From Mesonia oceanica (GTDB lineage: Bacteria > Bacteroidota > Bacteroidia > Flavobacteriales > Flavobacteriaceae), in NCBI RefSeq assembly GCF_902499555.1, contig NZ_CABVMM010000002.1, forward strand, positions 357,473 through 421,472: a stretch of DNA of 64,000 nt. Direction: 5' to 3'. Positions 27,424 to 36,292 of this stretch are shown in pieces. The translations under genes were made by a program, and so were the position numbers. The number at the start of each line of letters is the position of its first letter. Positions within the stretch are counted from its first letter, which is position 1. The notes beneath the pieces are model-generated. The model saw only the letters and a program-made list of their open reading frames with translations, was not told the DNA's origin and did not search any database.

Positions 27424-28386
27424 ATGAAAGTTTCTAGATTTCAAAATATCTATACTAAATCTATAGTTCAATCAAATTTACTAGATGAACTTAATGATAT
27501 AAAAGAAGGAAAATATCAAAACCTTATAGAAAAGTGTAGATTTTTCACTAATAAAAAAGATTATGATTCTTATAAAACTCTAAAAATAAAACTACCGATA
27601 GTTACTTTTTGCGGAACATTTAAAAACGGTAGAAAACTAGAAAATTTAGATAGTTATAATAATATTATGATCTTGGACATTGACCATATTAATTCATCTA
27701 ATATTAATGTTTTAAAAAATCAACTAATTAAAGACAAATACATTTATTCAGTTTGGTTGTCTCCATCAAATGAAGGATTAAAGGCTTTAGTAAGAATTGA
27801 TAGTAGTCCTAAAGAGCATAAATCAAGCTTTAATTCGCTCAAAAAATATTTCAAAACAGAATATAATATTGAGTTAGACAATAGTGGAAGCGATATAACA
27901 AGATTATGTTTTGTTTCTTGGGACAAAGATTTATATCTAAATACAAATTCTGAAATTTACGATGATAAATTAATTGAAGAAGAGATTGAAGCATCTAAAT
28001 CAAAAAAAATAGCTTTTAGTAAATCTCTTAACAAAAGTGCTTATGCTACTGAAGGTTTAAATAAATCTGAACATAGAAAAATAATTAATCTTATAATTAA
28101 ATATTTAAAAAGAAAAGAATTATCAATAACAAGTTCTTTTGATGAGTGGTTAAGAGTAGCTTTAGCTATTGCAAGTACTTTTAGTTATGATTTAGGTGAA
28201 AAATATTTTTTAAGTTTATGTGAATTAGATAAAGAAAAGCATAACGAACTTGAAAGCAAAAACATACTTAAGTATTGTTATAACCATAGAAATTTAGAAA
28301 TGTCATCTTCTATATCACTAGGAACAATAGTTTTTTATGCTAAAGAAAAAGGGTTTGTTACTAAAAAAGATAAGTTTACGATATAA
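27424..28386 (+). CDS. VirE N-terminal/BT4734-like and PriCT-2-like primase-type protein
   Basis: The 320-residue protein has an N-terminal region (~10-190) with VTFCGTFKNGRKLENL, NIMILDIDHIN and WLSPSNEGLKALVRID, characteristic of the BT4734/VirE-N family. A C-terminal helical region (~215-310) with FDEWLRVALAIAS and GTIVFYAKEKGF resembles the PriCT-2 primase C-terminal domain. These proteins usually form the N-terminal half of larger primase-helicase or VirE proteins of Bacteroidota mobile elements. The helicase or DUF3987 half is absent here, so it may be a truncated remnant or a stand-alone version. It is divergent from the RT, sharing the 280-base gap that holds the putative RNA. AT content is higher than in flanking housekeeping genes. 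Confidence 0.75.
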   Translation: MKVSRFQNIYTKSIVQSNLLDELNDIKEGKYQNLIEKCRFFTNKKDYDSYKTLKIKLPIVTFCGTFKNGRKLENLDSYNNIMILDIDHINSSNINVLKNQLIKDKYIYSVWLSPSNEGLKALVRIDSSPKEHKSSFNSLKKYFKTEYNIELDNSGSDITRLCFVSWDKDLYLNTNSEIYDDKLIEEEIEASKSKKIAFSKSLNKSAYATEGLNKSEHRKIINLIIKYLKRKELSITSSFDEWLRVALAIASTFSYDLGEKYFLSLCELDKEKHNELESKNILKYCYNHRNLEMSSSISLGTIVFYAKEKGFVTKKDKFTI

Positions 28387-28499
28387 TATAGTTCCAAACA
28401 CATTATGCTTACCCTCTCACTTTCAACTCTAAAAAAGCGATCTATTAAATTTGGAGAAAAAAGCAACTTTAAAAATCTCTTTGGAAACAATAAATAATC

Positions 28500-28835
28500 T
28501 CAAAAACTAACCCTTTCCCTTAACACGTCTATTAGTGCTTTAGCTCCATAGGGATAAATATCCCGAATATGAAGTACGCTTATTTTATGAGCATAGGTCG
28601 TTCCAAAGGTTTGGAGAAGCGCTTGTCGGTGTTTGTTTTCCATGACTAATACTTGATCTGCTACGGCTAATTGGTTTTCAGTGATATACGTAGTACCCAA
28701 CTGCCGACAAATTTTTGCATTGGTGCCAGCCGAATCAAAACATATATCGGGATAGTGCTGACTAAAATAGTCTTCAGCGGTTCGGGAACGATCTTTATTC
28801 GCTGAGCAAACAAAAAGGATATGCTTTGTTAGCAT
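28500..28835 (-). CDS. low-molecular-weight protein-tyrosine-phosphatase-like protein
   Basis: I start at the ATG at 28835 (MLTKHILFVCSANKDRSRTAE), giving 111 residues; the longer frame enters a dispersed repeat. The P-loop C-x5-R-S is CSANKDRS (Cys10, Arg16, Ser17). The later DIYPYG segment may carry the general acid Asp. It is shorter than the usual ~150 residues of LMW phosphatases and belongs to a compact family found in flavobacteria. It probably dephosphorylates a protein or small phospho-substrate; partners are unknown. It is monocistronic. Confidence 0.75.
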   Translation of the reverse strand: MLTKHILFVCSANKDRSRTAEDYFSQHYPDICFDSAGTNAKICRQLGTTYITENQLAVADQVLVMENKHRQALLQTFGTTYAHKISVLHIRDIYPYGAKALIDVLRERVSF

Positions 28836-28896
28836 TATTTCGATTGAAGAAGGGTTTATATTTTGTATTGAGCATAAGACTTTAAAGTTAAATTCG

Positions 28897-28946
28897 GTTC
28901 TCGATACAATTTTCTTTCGTTTCACTGCACAAAATCACTCGAACTG
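28897..28946 (-). repeat. dispersed TTCGAGTG...TATCGAGAACC repeat
   Basis: On the minus strand it runs from CAGTTCGAGTGATTTTGTGC to TTGTATCGAGAACC. Related copies lie near 17.4, 17.7, 19.05, 35.97 and 37.05 kb. Confidence 0.65.
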
Positions 28947-29066
28947 ACTAATTTTTAATTTCTTACTGCATGACGCTTTAAATATACATAATTTCAATGG
29001 GTATTGGTTCACTATTCCGCTCCACATTTCACTCCTTCCCATGATAGAAACCGCTATAGAAATGAC

Positions 29067-29074
29067 TACCTTTG
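29067..29074 (+). promoter_or_regulatory. -7 promoter box just upstream of DEAD-like gene
   Basis: TACCTTTG matches TAnnTTTG only 4 bases before the ATG at 29079. If used, the transcript would be leaderless or nearly so, or translation starts elsewhere. Confidence 0.4.
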
Positions 29075-29078
29075 CGAA

Positions 29079-29693
29079 ATGCCTTTTAAAAAATTACACC
29101 CCGAACTAAAAGAAAAACTAGCTCAGCTAGAAATGGAGACTCCTACTCCACTGCAACGCAAAAGTATTCCGGTGATTAAAAGCGGAATGAATGTGTATTG
29201 TATTGGGCCTAAGGATGCGGGAAAAACCACCACGCTTATATTAACCACTTTACAGAAGTTAAAATGTGAAGCGGTTGGTGAGGCTCCGCGAGCGATTGTT
29301 TTGGTAGAAAATAAAGAAAAAGCCCTAGAAATGCAGGATCGGTTTACGGTCTATACGCGGCATACTTCCCTACGCACTTATGTAGCTTACGAAAAAATGC
29401 ATATCGATTTACAGAAGTCGGAAATCTTAGAGGGTGTAGATATTCTTATTTCGACCCCTAAGAATTTAAATAAGTTATTTTTACTGAACGGAGTGCATAC
29501 GGCACAATTAAAAATCTTTAGCATTGATGATGCCGATTTTTTAAGTCAGCAGTCGGCTTACGCCGCCTTATTATCGGTTACCCAAAGCCTGATGAAGTGT
29601 CAATATGTAATTTATGCGGAAGAAATGAATGCTAAATTAAAGCGTTATGACAATTATTTTATGGAATATTCTAAAAAAATTAGTCTTTCCTAA
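29079..29693 (+). CDS. degenerate DEAD-box helicase N-terminal domain protein
   Basis: From the ATG at 29079 (MPFKKLHPELKEKLAQLEME) this is a 204-residue protein holding only the first RecA domain of a DEAD-box helicase. The Q-like motif TPTPLQRKSIPV is present. Walker A is GPKDAGKTTT, without the usual TGTGKT. Motif II is DDAD (SIDDADFL). There is no SAT motif and the helicase C domain is missing. Such single-domain proteins are seen in flavobacteria and cannot be processive helicases; they may bind RNA or nucleotide. The thiE-like gene follows 40 bases downstream. It reads as intact rather than freshly broken. Confidence 0.7.
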   Translation: MPFKKLHPELKEKLAQLEMETPTPLQRKSIPVIKSGMNVYCIGPKDAGKTTTLILTTLQKLKCEAVGEAPRAIVLVENKEKALEMQDRFTVYTRHTSLRTYVAYEKMHIDLQKSEILEGVDILISTPKNLNKLFLLNGVHTAQLKIFSIDDADFLSQQSAYAALLSVTQSLMKCQYVIYAEEMNAKLKRYDNYFMEYSKKISLS

Positions 29694-29733
29694 AGCTTTA
29701 AAAGCTTGGTAAACTTATAAATTGCTTGTTCGT

Positions 29734-30369
29734 ATGATTGCTAAATTACATTATTTAACGCAGGGAAATTCTCCGCAGGAACACCTGGACCACGTACAAA
29801 AAGCTTGTACTTCGGGAGCGGAATGGGTACAATTGCGCTTGAACGGCTTAAGCGACAAAAAAGTACTGAAGTATGCGGAAGAAGCTCGGGAGATGACGGC
29901 ACATTTTCAAACGCGGCTTGTGCTACAGGATCATTATAAAATTGCCCAACAAATTAAAGCGGATGGCGTTCATTTAGCACATAGCATCGCCAGCCCAAGT
30001 TCGGTAAGAAAACATTTATATTCTTGGCAATTCATGGGGGCTACGGCACATCACCTCGCTGAAGCCGAAAAGTTACTCACCAAAGAATTGGATTATTTGT
30101 ATTTAGGTCCGTTTAAAAATACGAATCCTGATAGTCTGTTAAAACCTTTAGCCCTCGAAGGCTATACGTTGATTCTAGAAGCTTTATCGACAGCGACTCC
30201 GCTATTCGCTATGGGTGAAATTCAGTTGGAAGACGTAAAGGCGATTTTAGCCACCGGAATTTCTGGACTCGCTATTGACGAGGCGATTACCAAAGATTTT
30301 AATTCGATAAAGGCTTTTCACGAACTGTTGCAAGCTTCTTCTACTCAAGAACAGCGGCATAGTTTTTAA
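29734..30369 (+). CDS. ThiE/TenI-like thiamine phosphate synthase family protein
   Basis: The 211-residue TIM-barrel protein shows EWVQLRLNGL, LVLQDHYKIAQQIKADGVHLAH, FMGATAHHLAEA and DYLYLGPFKNTNPD. These correspond to the pyrophosphate- and pyrimidine-binding loops of ThiE, or to the thiazole tautomerase TenI. Deviations such as HLAHS where ThiE has HLGQ(ED) favour a TenI-like or diverged enzyme. No other thiamine genes are adjacent. I use the ATG at 29734 rather than the upstream TTG at 29722. Confidence 0.8.
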   Translation: MIAKLHYLTQGNSPQEHLDHVQKACTSGAEWVQLRLNGLSDKKVLKYAEEAREMTAHFQTRLVLQDHYKIAQQIKADGVHLAHSIASPSSVRKHLYSWQFMGATAHHLAEAEKLLTKELDYLYLGPFKNTNPDSLLKPLALEGYTLILEALSTATPLFAMGEIQLEDVKAILATGISGLAIDEAITKDFNSIKAFHELLQASSTQEQRHSF

Positions 30370-30392
30370 ATAAACCCTCCCATCGTTCTACT

Positions 30393-30422
30393 AAAAAACC
30401 CCTGAATAAACTTCGAGGGGTT
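30393..30422 (-). terminator. Rho-independent terminator for the J-domain gene
   Basis: The stem AACCCCT/AGGGGTT has an inner GAA/TTC pairing and, on the minus strand, a TTTTTT run. It lies downstream of the gene ending at 30471 and may also act on thiE from the other side. Confidence 0.7.
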
Positions 30423-30470
30423 GTCATGATCTTAGAGCTTGTTCAGTTTTATCAAACTGAACTCCAATTT

Positions 30471-30917
30471 TTATTCTTGTTCCTGCGTACGTTTAGATTT
30501 CCGGTATAAATAATTCGGATAAATGGAACGTTTTGCAAAACGGTTTAATTTATTGCTTTGAATCATCTTTAGATAGATCGGTTTGGTCACCCCAAAAAAT
30601 TCGTAGGTAGAACCATCCAAATAAGTCATTTCTAACACTAAGCCTTTATGATGATAATCGGCAATACCCGATTCCATGGCGGCGGTATATTCGGGTAAAT
30701 TGGCGGCTTTGGTTTCGGGAGCAATACTTACTAAAAAGTGATACCCATCAATAATCTTACGGCTTTGAATTTCTGCTTCAGCTTGTTGTGCATCGCCTTG
30801 CTGAAATTTATCAGGATGCCATTCTTTTACCAAATTACGGTAACTCTTTTTTAAAGCTTTGAGTTCTATCTCTTGTTCAACTCCAAACAGCTTTTTATAT
30901 TCATTGATGCGCTTCAT
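30471..30917 (-). CDS. J-domain protein with KTSC domain
   Basis: The 148-residue protein has an N-terminal J domain (~5-65) with the HPD tripeptide at 34-36, which stimulates a Hsp70/DnaK ATPase. A C-terminal KTSC-like domain (~80-135) follows, with LVLEMTYLDGSTYEFFGVTKPIYLKMI. No zinc-finger or client-binding domain of full DnaJ is present, so it is a specialised type C J-protein. It has a variant promoter box 22 bases upstream and its own terminator. Function beyond co-chaperone activity is unknown. Confidence 0.85.
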   Translation of the reverse strand: MKRINEYKKLFGVEQEIELKALKKSYRNLVKEWHPDKFQQGDAQQAEAEIQSRKIIDGYHFLVSIAPETKAANLPEYTAAMESGIADYHHKGLVLEMTYLDGSTYEFFGVTKPIYLKMIQSNKLNRFAKRSIYPNYLYRKSKRTQEQE

Positions 30918-30938
30918 ATCTTTATTTTAAATCAAGGC

Positions 30939-30946
30939 GCGAAAGT
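30939..30946 (-). promoter_or_regulatory. variant -7 box for J-domain gene
   Basis: On the minus strand TACTTTCG, a one-base variant of TAnnTTTG, 22 bases before the ATG at 30917. Confidence 0.4.
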
Positions 30947-31031
30947 AAGTCTTATTTCCATAGCATTCACAAAATCAGTATGCTATTTCTAACGAGTATA
31001 TTTTAGCCTCTCCACAAGCGCTACAACCTAC

Positions 31032-31256
31032 TTATCGCTGGATGGTTTTTAAATAGAGTTCTTCTACTTTAGTCCTTGCCCAATCGGTTCTCCGTAAAAA
31101 CTTAAGGCTAGATTTTACGGAAGGATTAGACTTAAAGCAATTGATGTTAATACGTTCTGCCAAACCCTCCCAGCCATACTCATCTTCTAAATAGTTGAGC
31201 ATATCGGCAAGTTTCACACCGTGTAGTGGATTGTTAGGTTGTGTTTCGTTCATCAT
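31032..31256 (-). CDS. VF530-like DNA-binding protein (DUF2132)
   Basis: The 74-residue protein begins with [21 protein letters not shown] and continues with [26 protein letters not shown], the signature of the VF530/DUF2132 family of small helical proteins with proposed DNA binding. Its ATG directly abuts the stop of the upstream SDR gene (31257), so the pair is probably co-expressed. Regulatory targets are unknown. Confidence 0.85.
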   Translation of the reverse strand: MMNETQPNNPLHGVKLADMLNYLEDEYGWEGLAERININCFKSNPSVKSSLKFLRRTDWARTKVEELYLKTIQR

Positions 31257-32804
31257 TTACCAATCTATAGGTCTGTAATCTTTTAAAAATTTACCGCACC
31301 AATGTTTCCCAGTATTAATTCCATCAAACAACGGATCCAATACTCGAGCAGCGCCATCTACAATATCTAGTGGAGGCTGAAAATCGTGTAATTCTTGCTT
31401 TCTTTTAGCCAGTTCTGCTGGATCTTCATCGGTTACCCAACCTGTATCAACAGCATTCATATAAATTCCATCTTTTGCCAAATCTCCAGCGGCAGTATGG
31501 GTCAACATATTTAAAGCAGCTTTGGCCATATTGGTGTGCGGATGTCTCGATTCTTTAAAGAAACGATGAAACTTCCCTTCCATTGCGGTCACATTAATGA
31601 TGTGTTTTTGACCGGTGTTTTCTTTCTTCATCAACTCTGCTAAACGATTACACAGTACAAAAGGAGCCACCGAATTTACCAGTTGAACTTCAATCATTTC
31701 AGTAGTTTCAATGGCTCCTAATTTTAAACGCCAAGAGTTGGTTTTTCTTAAATCTACTTGTTGTAAATCGGCATCTAATTCTCCTTCCGGAAAAACTTCT
31801 TGCGCCACTAATGAATTATCGAAACTATACGGAATTTGAGACAGCTTTGCCGAAGCCCTCAGTCCAATTCCCGGTTCAGGTCCGTGCCAAGTTACTGGCA
31901 TATTTTTATTTGGAGAAGCTCCTGTTGGAAAAGATTTTAATTCAGTTAAACAATCGGAATGATCTGCTAATAAATCTTGAACACTTTTAGGAAAATTTTC
32001 TAGCGGCTGTTCTTCGTTATACATTAAATGCGCATAAAATCCAGCAGGTCTTCTTACGGTTTGTGCCGCATTATTGATTAAAATATCTAAGCGATCATAT
32101 TTTTGTTCGATATAATTACAGAAAATTTCCACACTTGGGATATGTCTTAAATCCAATCCGTGAATATGTAATCTGTCTTTCCATTGATGGAAATCTTCTT
32201 CTTTAGAAAAACGAAGCGCAGAATCTACCGGAAAACGAGTAGTTGCGATCACTGTTGCTCCTCCTCTTAATAACATTAAGGTAATGTGGTACCCGATTTT
32301 TAAACGAGAACCGGTAATCACGGCAACTTGTCCGTCGACCTCCGCGGTCTGGAAACGTTTAGCATAGTTAAAATCGCCACATTCCGTACACATCGTATCA
32401 TAAAAATGATGCAATTTGGTGAATAAGGTTTTACAAACGTAACAATTTCGGGGGGTTTCTAATTCAAGACGCTCCTTACTTTCAAGATCTGCAGCAGCCA
32501 GTAATTTTGGAGCTACAAACACGTGTGCTTCTCGTGCGCTTCTAATTCCCGTTTCTTTACGAGCACTTTTATCGCGAGCAGCTTGTTTGCGTTTAGCCGC
32601 TTTTTTAGCATCTTTTTTTCTACGTGAAAACTCTTCTCGGCTGGGCCTAGATAATTGTCCGGCGGCTTTAATCAAAGCAGTCCTTTTTGACTTCGGAATT
32701 TCAAAAATCTGGTCGGTATGATTGTTTAGGTTTTCAAGTATCTTTATGCACTGGTCAATTTCTGACTGGCTCACCACTCCTTCCTCTTCCCTATTCACTT
32801 GCAT
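31257..32804 (-). CDS. zinc-ribbon-containing SDR-family oxidoreductase
   Basis: The 515-residue protein has an N-terminal helical, very basic segment (~55-85), then a probable zinc ribbon formed by Cys121, Cys124, Cys139 and Cys142 (CYVC...CTEC). A Rossmann-fold SDR domain occupies ~157-510. The nucleotide-binding loop is ITGSRLKIG (163-171) and the structural motif is LINNAAQ. The usual catalytic YxxxK reads TNMAK, so the Tyr is replaced and the Lys kept. The active site is therefore atypical and a classical reductase activity is doubtful. The family is widespread in eukaryotes and bacteria under SDR names, with no settled substrate. It is paired with VF530. Confidence 0.8.
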   Translation of the reverse strand: MQVNREEEGVVSQSEIDQCIKILENLNNHTDQIFEIPKSKRTALIKAAGQLSRPSREEFSRRKKDAKKAAKRKQAARDKSARKETGIRSAREAHVFVAPKLLAAADLESKERLELETPRNCYVCKTLFTKLHHFYDTMCTECGDFNYAKRFQTAEVDGQVAVITGSRLKIGYHITLMLLRGGATVIATTRFPVDSALRFSKEEDFHQWKDRLHIHGLDLRHIPSVEIFCNYIEQKYDRLDILINNAAQTVRRPAGFYAHLMYNEEQPLENFPKSVQDLLADHSDCLTELKSFPTGASPNKNMPVTWHGPEPGIGLRASAKLSQIPYSFDNSLVAQEVFPEGELDADLQQVDLRKTNSWRLKLGAIETTEMIEVQLVNSVAPFVLCNRLAELMKKENTGQKHIINVTAMEGKFHRFFKESRHPHTNMAKAALNMLTHTAAGDLAKDGIYMNAVDTGWVTDEDPAELAKRKQELHDFQPPLDIVDGAARVLDPLFDGINTGKHWCGKFLKDYRPIDW

Positions 32805-33111
32805 AAGTTATTTTTTGGTGCGAATATAGTTTTATTTCTTTTCTAAATTAGAATATTTTATAGGGATAAGTTGATTCAATTAAACTCCGCTTCTACAGCT
32901 ATATCCCACTACCTGAGTATAGCATATGGAATGGCAAATTCTGGGATTGCTTAAAAATAGCCTATTCTTCTGATCAATAACGTGAAAAAAAAGTAGGGGT
33001 CATAAGCTATATTTTACGCTTATTTTCTATATAGATGGAGGTTAAAAACCAAAGCAAGCCTACTTTTATTTAAAAAAGGAAAATCATTGAATTCAACCTC
33101 AAATGAACGCG
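32805..33111. other. 307-base intergenic gap with distant inverted repeat
   Basis: No gene seen. A TATATTCG box (minus strand, 32821-32828) near the SDR start is a candidate promoter. AAAAGTAGG (about 32989-32997) and CCTACTTTT (33059-33067) form an inverted repeat with a ~61-base loop. On the minus strand it ends in a T-run and could terminate the helicase gene ending at 33112. Confidence 0.5.
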
Positions 33112-34425
33112 CTACAGTACCGAAATTCTAACTTTCTTTTTCTTTAACCTAGAATTACTCAGTTTTTCTACTAACTCATCTGCAATACTTAAGGGTACGG
33201 CTACAAAGGCACAGTCTTGTTTCAACTCGATCACCCCTAATTGGTCTTTATGAAGTCCGCCTTGTTTGAAGAATAAACCCGCAATATCACCTTTAGATAT
33301 TTTATCTTTTCTTCCGCCAGAAATAAATAAGGTTTCCCAGTACTGCGGTTTGGTCACTGCTTTTTTCGCTATGGAGATTGTTTTGGCTCCTTTAATAAAT
33401 TCAGGTAGCGATTCATCTTTCCCTTGTAAAATGTAAGCAGTACCTTTGGCATTAACCCTAGCTGTTCTTCCATTTCGGTGAATAAATTCTTCTTCGTGTC
33501 GTGGCAATTCATAATGAATAATGTACTTCATTTCTGGAATATCTATTCCTCTCGCCGCTAAATCTGTAGCTACTAATAGTTGGCAGGTTCCATTTCTAAA
33601 TTTAATTAAAGCACGTTCTCGATCTTTTTGCTCCATTCCACCTGAAAAGCAAACATGGCTTATGTGGTTGCGTTCCAAAAATGAACTCACTCCAGCAATG
33701 CTTTCTTTTAAGTTACAGAAAACTATTCCAGGTTCAGCACCAATATATGCTAATAAATTTAATAAGGTTTTTAATTTACTTTTATCTGGAGAAACCACCG
33801 TTTGAAGCACCAACTTCGAAACTGTTTTTTCGTTTAGATAGTTGATGATGTGAGGTTGATCTAACTGTACAAATTTAGGAATGCTAACCCCTTGAGTGGC
33901 AGAAGTTAAAATACGTTTATTTAAACTAGGCAATTGATTGATAATTCCTTTCATTTCTTCTTCAAAACCATTTTCCAAAGACTTATCAAACTCATCTAAT
34001 ATAAGTGTTTTAATGCTTGTTTTTGAGAAGCGGTCTTTATTGAAATGATCTAAAATTCTTCCCGGCGTTCCTATGAGAATAGCAGGAGTGTGTTTTAATT
34101 CAATCTTATCTTTGCTTATAGGTCTGCCACCATAGACCGCATTCACTTTATAACCCGATCCCATAGCGCGTAGTACTTGCTCGATTTGAATAGCCAACTC
34201 TCTAGAGGGTACAATGATTAAAGCTTGAATTTCTTCATTAGCATTAGCTAAGGTTTCTAAAAGTGGTAATAAAAATGCCAGCGTTTTTCCAGTTCCTGTA
34301 GGAGACAGTAAAACAATATTTTTTTTATGTTCAATAACAGAAATTGCTTCTTCCTGCATAGGATTTAAAACCTGAATATTTAATTTCGCTAAAATATCCT
34401 CCTGGTTTTTAATAGTATTTGCCAT
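33112..34425 (-). CDS. DbpA-like DEAD-box RNA helicase
   Basis: The 437-residue protein has both RecA domains: SPTGTGKT Walker A, PSRELAIQ, a motif II of DEFD instead of DEAD (LILDEFDKS), SAT and HRNGRTARV. The last ~75 residues (FISGGRKDKISKGDIAGLF...) form a DbpA-type RNA-binding domain, which in Escherichia coli DbpA targets helix 92 of 23S rRNA during large-subunit assembly. It lies 5 bases downstream of a second helicase gene, so the two form an operon probably used in ribosome biogenesis. Confidence 0.9.
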   Translation of the reverse strand: MANTIKNQEDILAKLNIQVLNPMQEEAISVIEHKKNIVLLSPTGTGKTLAFLLPLLETLANANEEIQALIIVPSRELAIQIEQVLRAMGSGYKVNAVYGGRPISKDKIELKHTPAILIGTPGRILDHFNKDRFSKTSIKTLILDEFDKSLENGFEEEMKGIINQLPSLNKRILTSATQGVSIPKFVQLDQPHIINYLNEKTVSKLVLQTVVSPDKSKLKTLLNLLAYIGAEPGIVFCNLKESIAGVSSFLERNHISHVCFSGGMEQKDRERALIKFRNGTCQLLVATDLAARGIDIPEMKYIIHYELPRHEEEFIHRNGRTARVNAKGTAYILQGKDESLPEFIKGAKTISIAKKAVTKPQYWETLFISGGRKDKISKGDIAGLFFKQGGLHKDQLGVIELKQDCAFVAVPLSIADELVEKLSNSRLKKKKVRISVL

Positions 34426-34430
34426 AAAAA

Positions 34431-35768
34431 TTATTGTTTTTTATCCTTTTTAGAATTCTCGTAAGCAGAATTGGAAGTTTTTTGTGTTAAGTAATAGGCC
34501 AAAGATTTTTCGATCAGTTCTTCTTTAGTCAAGTGATGAAATATCGTCTTCACCTTGGTTTTTAATTCTTCTGAAACTTCGCGATTGGGTTTGGTTTTAA
34601 ATACCTTCTTCGCCCATAATAGGGTATTGTTGTCTTCTATACTTTGCGCATCTGCCTTTTGGTAAGATTGAAACTGAATGCCCAAGGCTTCTTCAAAATC
34701 GCTGAGTTCCTGCACTTCTTCTTCCTGTAAAATGCTTAAGGAAAAGCCCTCTGCTCCTGCTCTGGCCGTTCTTCCGCTTCGGTGAACATAGGTATCAAAG
34801 GTATCGGGTAAATGGTAATTCACCACGTAGGCAATATCCTTTACATCAATCCCCCGTGCAGCTAAGTCGGTAGCCACCAAAATTTGAATATGTCCTTCTC
34901 TAAATTGTCCCATAATACGATCACGAATGCCTTGGGTTAAACTTCCATGAATAGCTCCGGAAGAAAATTTATTGATGGCTAATTTTTTGGACAGTTTATT
35001 GACCGCTGCTTTGGTTTTACAAAAAATAATTCCGCGTTCTCCTTCCCTCGTGTTGAGAAAGTGAAGTAATACTTCTAGTTTTTCAATGGGTTCTACCACC
35101 ACATATTGGTGCTGAATCCCTTGATGACCGCTGGTTTGCATATCGGCTTCTACATATACGACCTTCTTGCCCATATAATTTTGAGCCAATTGCTTAATGG
35201 TTCCGGGTAAGGTAGCCGTAAACAATAAAGTTCTACGTGTTTTGGGAGTAGCTTTAAACACAAGCTCTACTTCTTCTTTTAAAGCGCTCAGCATTTCATC
35301 GGCTTCATCTAACACCAAATACGAAAGCTGAGCTAAGCTTAAGGCCTTGCGTTCGAGGAGATCTAATAACCTTCCCGGCGTAGCGACCAAAATATGCGGT
35401 ACTTGTTGTAAGTCTTCTACCTGCGCTTTCACCGGCGTACCCCCAAAAACACCTGTGATTTTTAATTCGGGAAGTTGGGTAGCGAATGACTTTATCATGC
35501 TTAGGATTTGTTGCCCCAATTCTCGTGTAGGGGCTAACACCACCGCTTGAATATGCGAATGTTTGGAATTCACCAATTGCAAGAGCGGTAATCCAAAAGC
35601 TGCTGTTTTTCCGGTTCCCGTTTGGGCCAACACCACCAAATCTTTTTGCTGCTGTAGGATAAGTGAAATGGCTTTTTGCTGAATAAGCGTAGGTTGATCG
35701 ATCTTTAATTCGGCTAACGCCTGTTGAATTTCCTCTTGAATTCCTAAGCCTGAAAATGATGTTGACAT
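34431..35768 (-). CDS. DEAD-box RNA helicase, RhlE/CshA-like
   Basis: The 445-residue protein has the complete motif set: PTLIQQKAI, AQTGTGKT, PTRELGQQ, DEAD in VLDEADEML, TAT in place of SAT, and HRSGRTARAG. A ~60-residue basic, helical C-terminal tail (TKPNREVSEELKTKVK onward) could bind RNA. It is the first gene of the two-helicase operon and has a strong -7 box 14 bases upstream of its ATG. Two helicases in tandem with different tails suggest sequential or partner roles in rRNA remodelling. Confidence 0.92.
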   Translation of the reverse strand: MSTSFSGLGIQEEIQQALAELKIDQPTLIQQKAISLILQQQKDLVVLAQTGTGKTAAFGLPLLQLVNSKHSHIQAVVLAPTRELGQQILSMIKSFATQLPELKITGVFGGTPVKAQVEDLQQVPHILVATPGRLLDLLERKALSLAQLSYLVLDEADEMLSALKEEVELVFKATPKTRRTLLFTATLPGTIKQLAQNYMGKKVVYVEADMQTSGHQGIQHQYVVVEPIEKLEVLLHFLNTREGERGIIFCKTKAAVNKLSKKLAINKFSSGAIHGSLTQGIRDRIMGQFREGHIQILVATDLAARGIDVKDIAYVVNYHLPDTFDTYVHRSGRTARAGAEGFSLSILQEEEVQELSDFEEALGIQFQSYQKADAQSIEDNNTLLWAKKVFKTKPNREVSEELKTKVKTIFHHLTKEELIEKSLAYYLTQKTSNSAYENSKKDKKQ

Positions 35769-35781
35769 AAATTATTTTTGG

Positions 35782-35789
35782 CAAAGATA
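35782..35789 (-). promoter_or_regulatory. -7 promoter box for the helicase operon
   Basis: TATCTTTG on the minus strand fits TAnnTTTG, 14 bases from the ATG at 35768. Confidence 0.55.
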
Positions 35790-35845
35790 ACAAGCCCTTG
35801 CTGGAGAATACTATGAAGGAACAGGTATTTTTAGTTAGCAGTAAT

Positions 35846-36022
35846 TTTCGACTTCAACTTCAACTTCCATTTCAACTTCAATTCTTTCCTCGATAGGCCG
35901 TTTCTATCCAATACGTTTTCAAGTTCAATTTCGACTTCAATTTCGAGTTTAACGACAGTTATACCAGTCACTTCGAGTGGTTTTAGACGATCGGTAGAGA
36001 GACTAAAATTGTATCGAGAAGG
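35846..36022 (+). repeat. intergenic composite repeat, copy in 35769-36251 gap
   Basis: A TTCAAC/TTCGAC/TTCAAT hexamer tract (~35849-35955, interrupted once) is followed by AACGACAGTTATACCAGTCACTTCGAGTGG and ends GTATCGAGAA at 36020. The remaining bases up to the next promoter hold short TTGAGTT repeats and no gene. Confidence 0.7.
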
Positions 36023-36251
36023 AGTTGAGTGGATGAGTTGTTGAGTTGACAGTGTTCAGTAAGCAGAATTTATTGAGTTAAAATTCAACTTCATAGCTAT
36101 CTCCCCTCTCTCCTCTCAAGAACTTAATAACTCAAGAACTAACTCCCTTTGCGCTCCTAATCTTATTTTTAAAAGTCTACGCTGAATCTTATGGGAAGTA
36201 TTGCAAAAGAGAATTAGAATTATTTTAGCAGTTCCTCTTAGGCTTATTGAT

Positions 36252-36259
36252 TAACTTTG
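36252..36259 (+). promoter_or_regulatory. -7 promoter box for lipoprotein gene
   Basis: TAACTTTG matches TAnnTTTG and lies 33 bases before the ATG at 36293. This argues that the TTG at 36257 inside the box is not the start codon. Confidence 0.6.
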
Positions 36260-36292
36260 GGAGAAAACTCATCAATTCAACTTTATATAGCT

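Noticed and set aside
35305..35793. 162-codon minus-strand frame
   Set aside because: It overlaps the RhlE-like helicase in another frame and lacks any domain; the helicase frame has all motifs.
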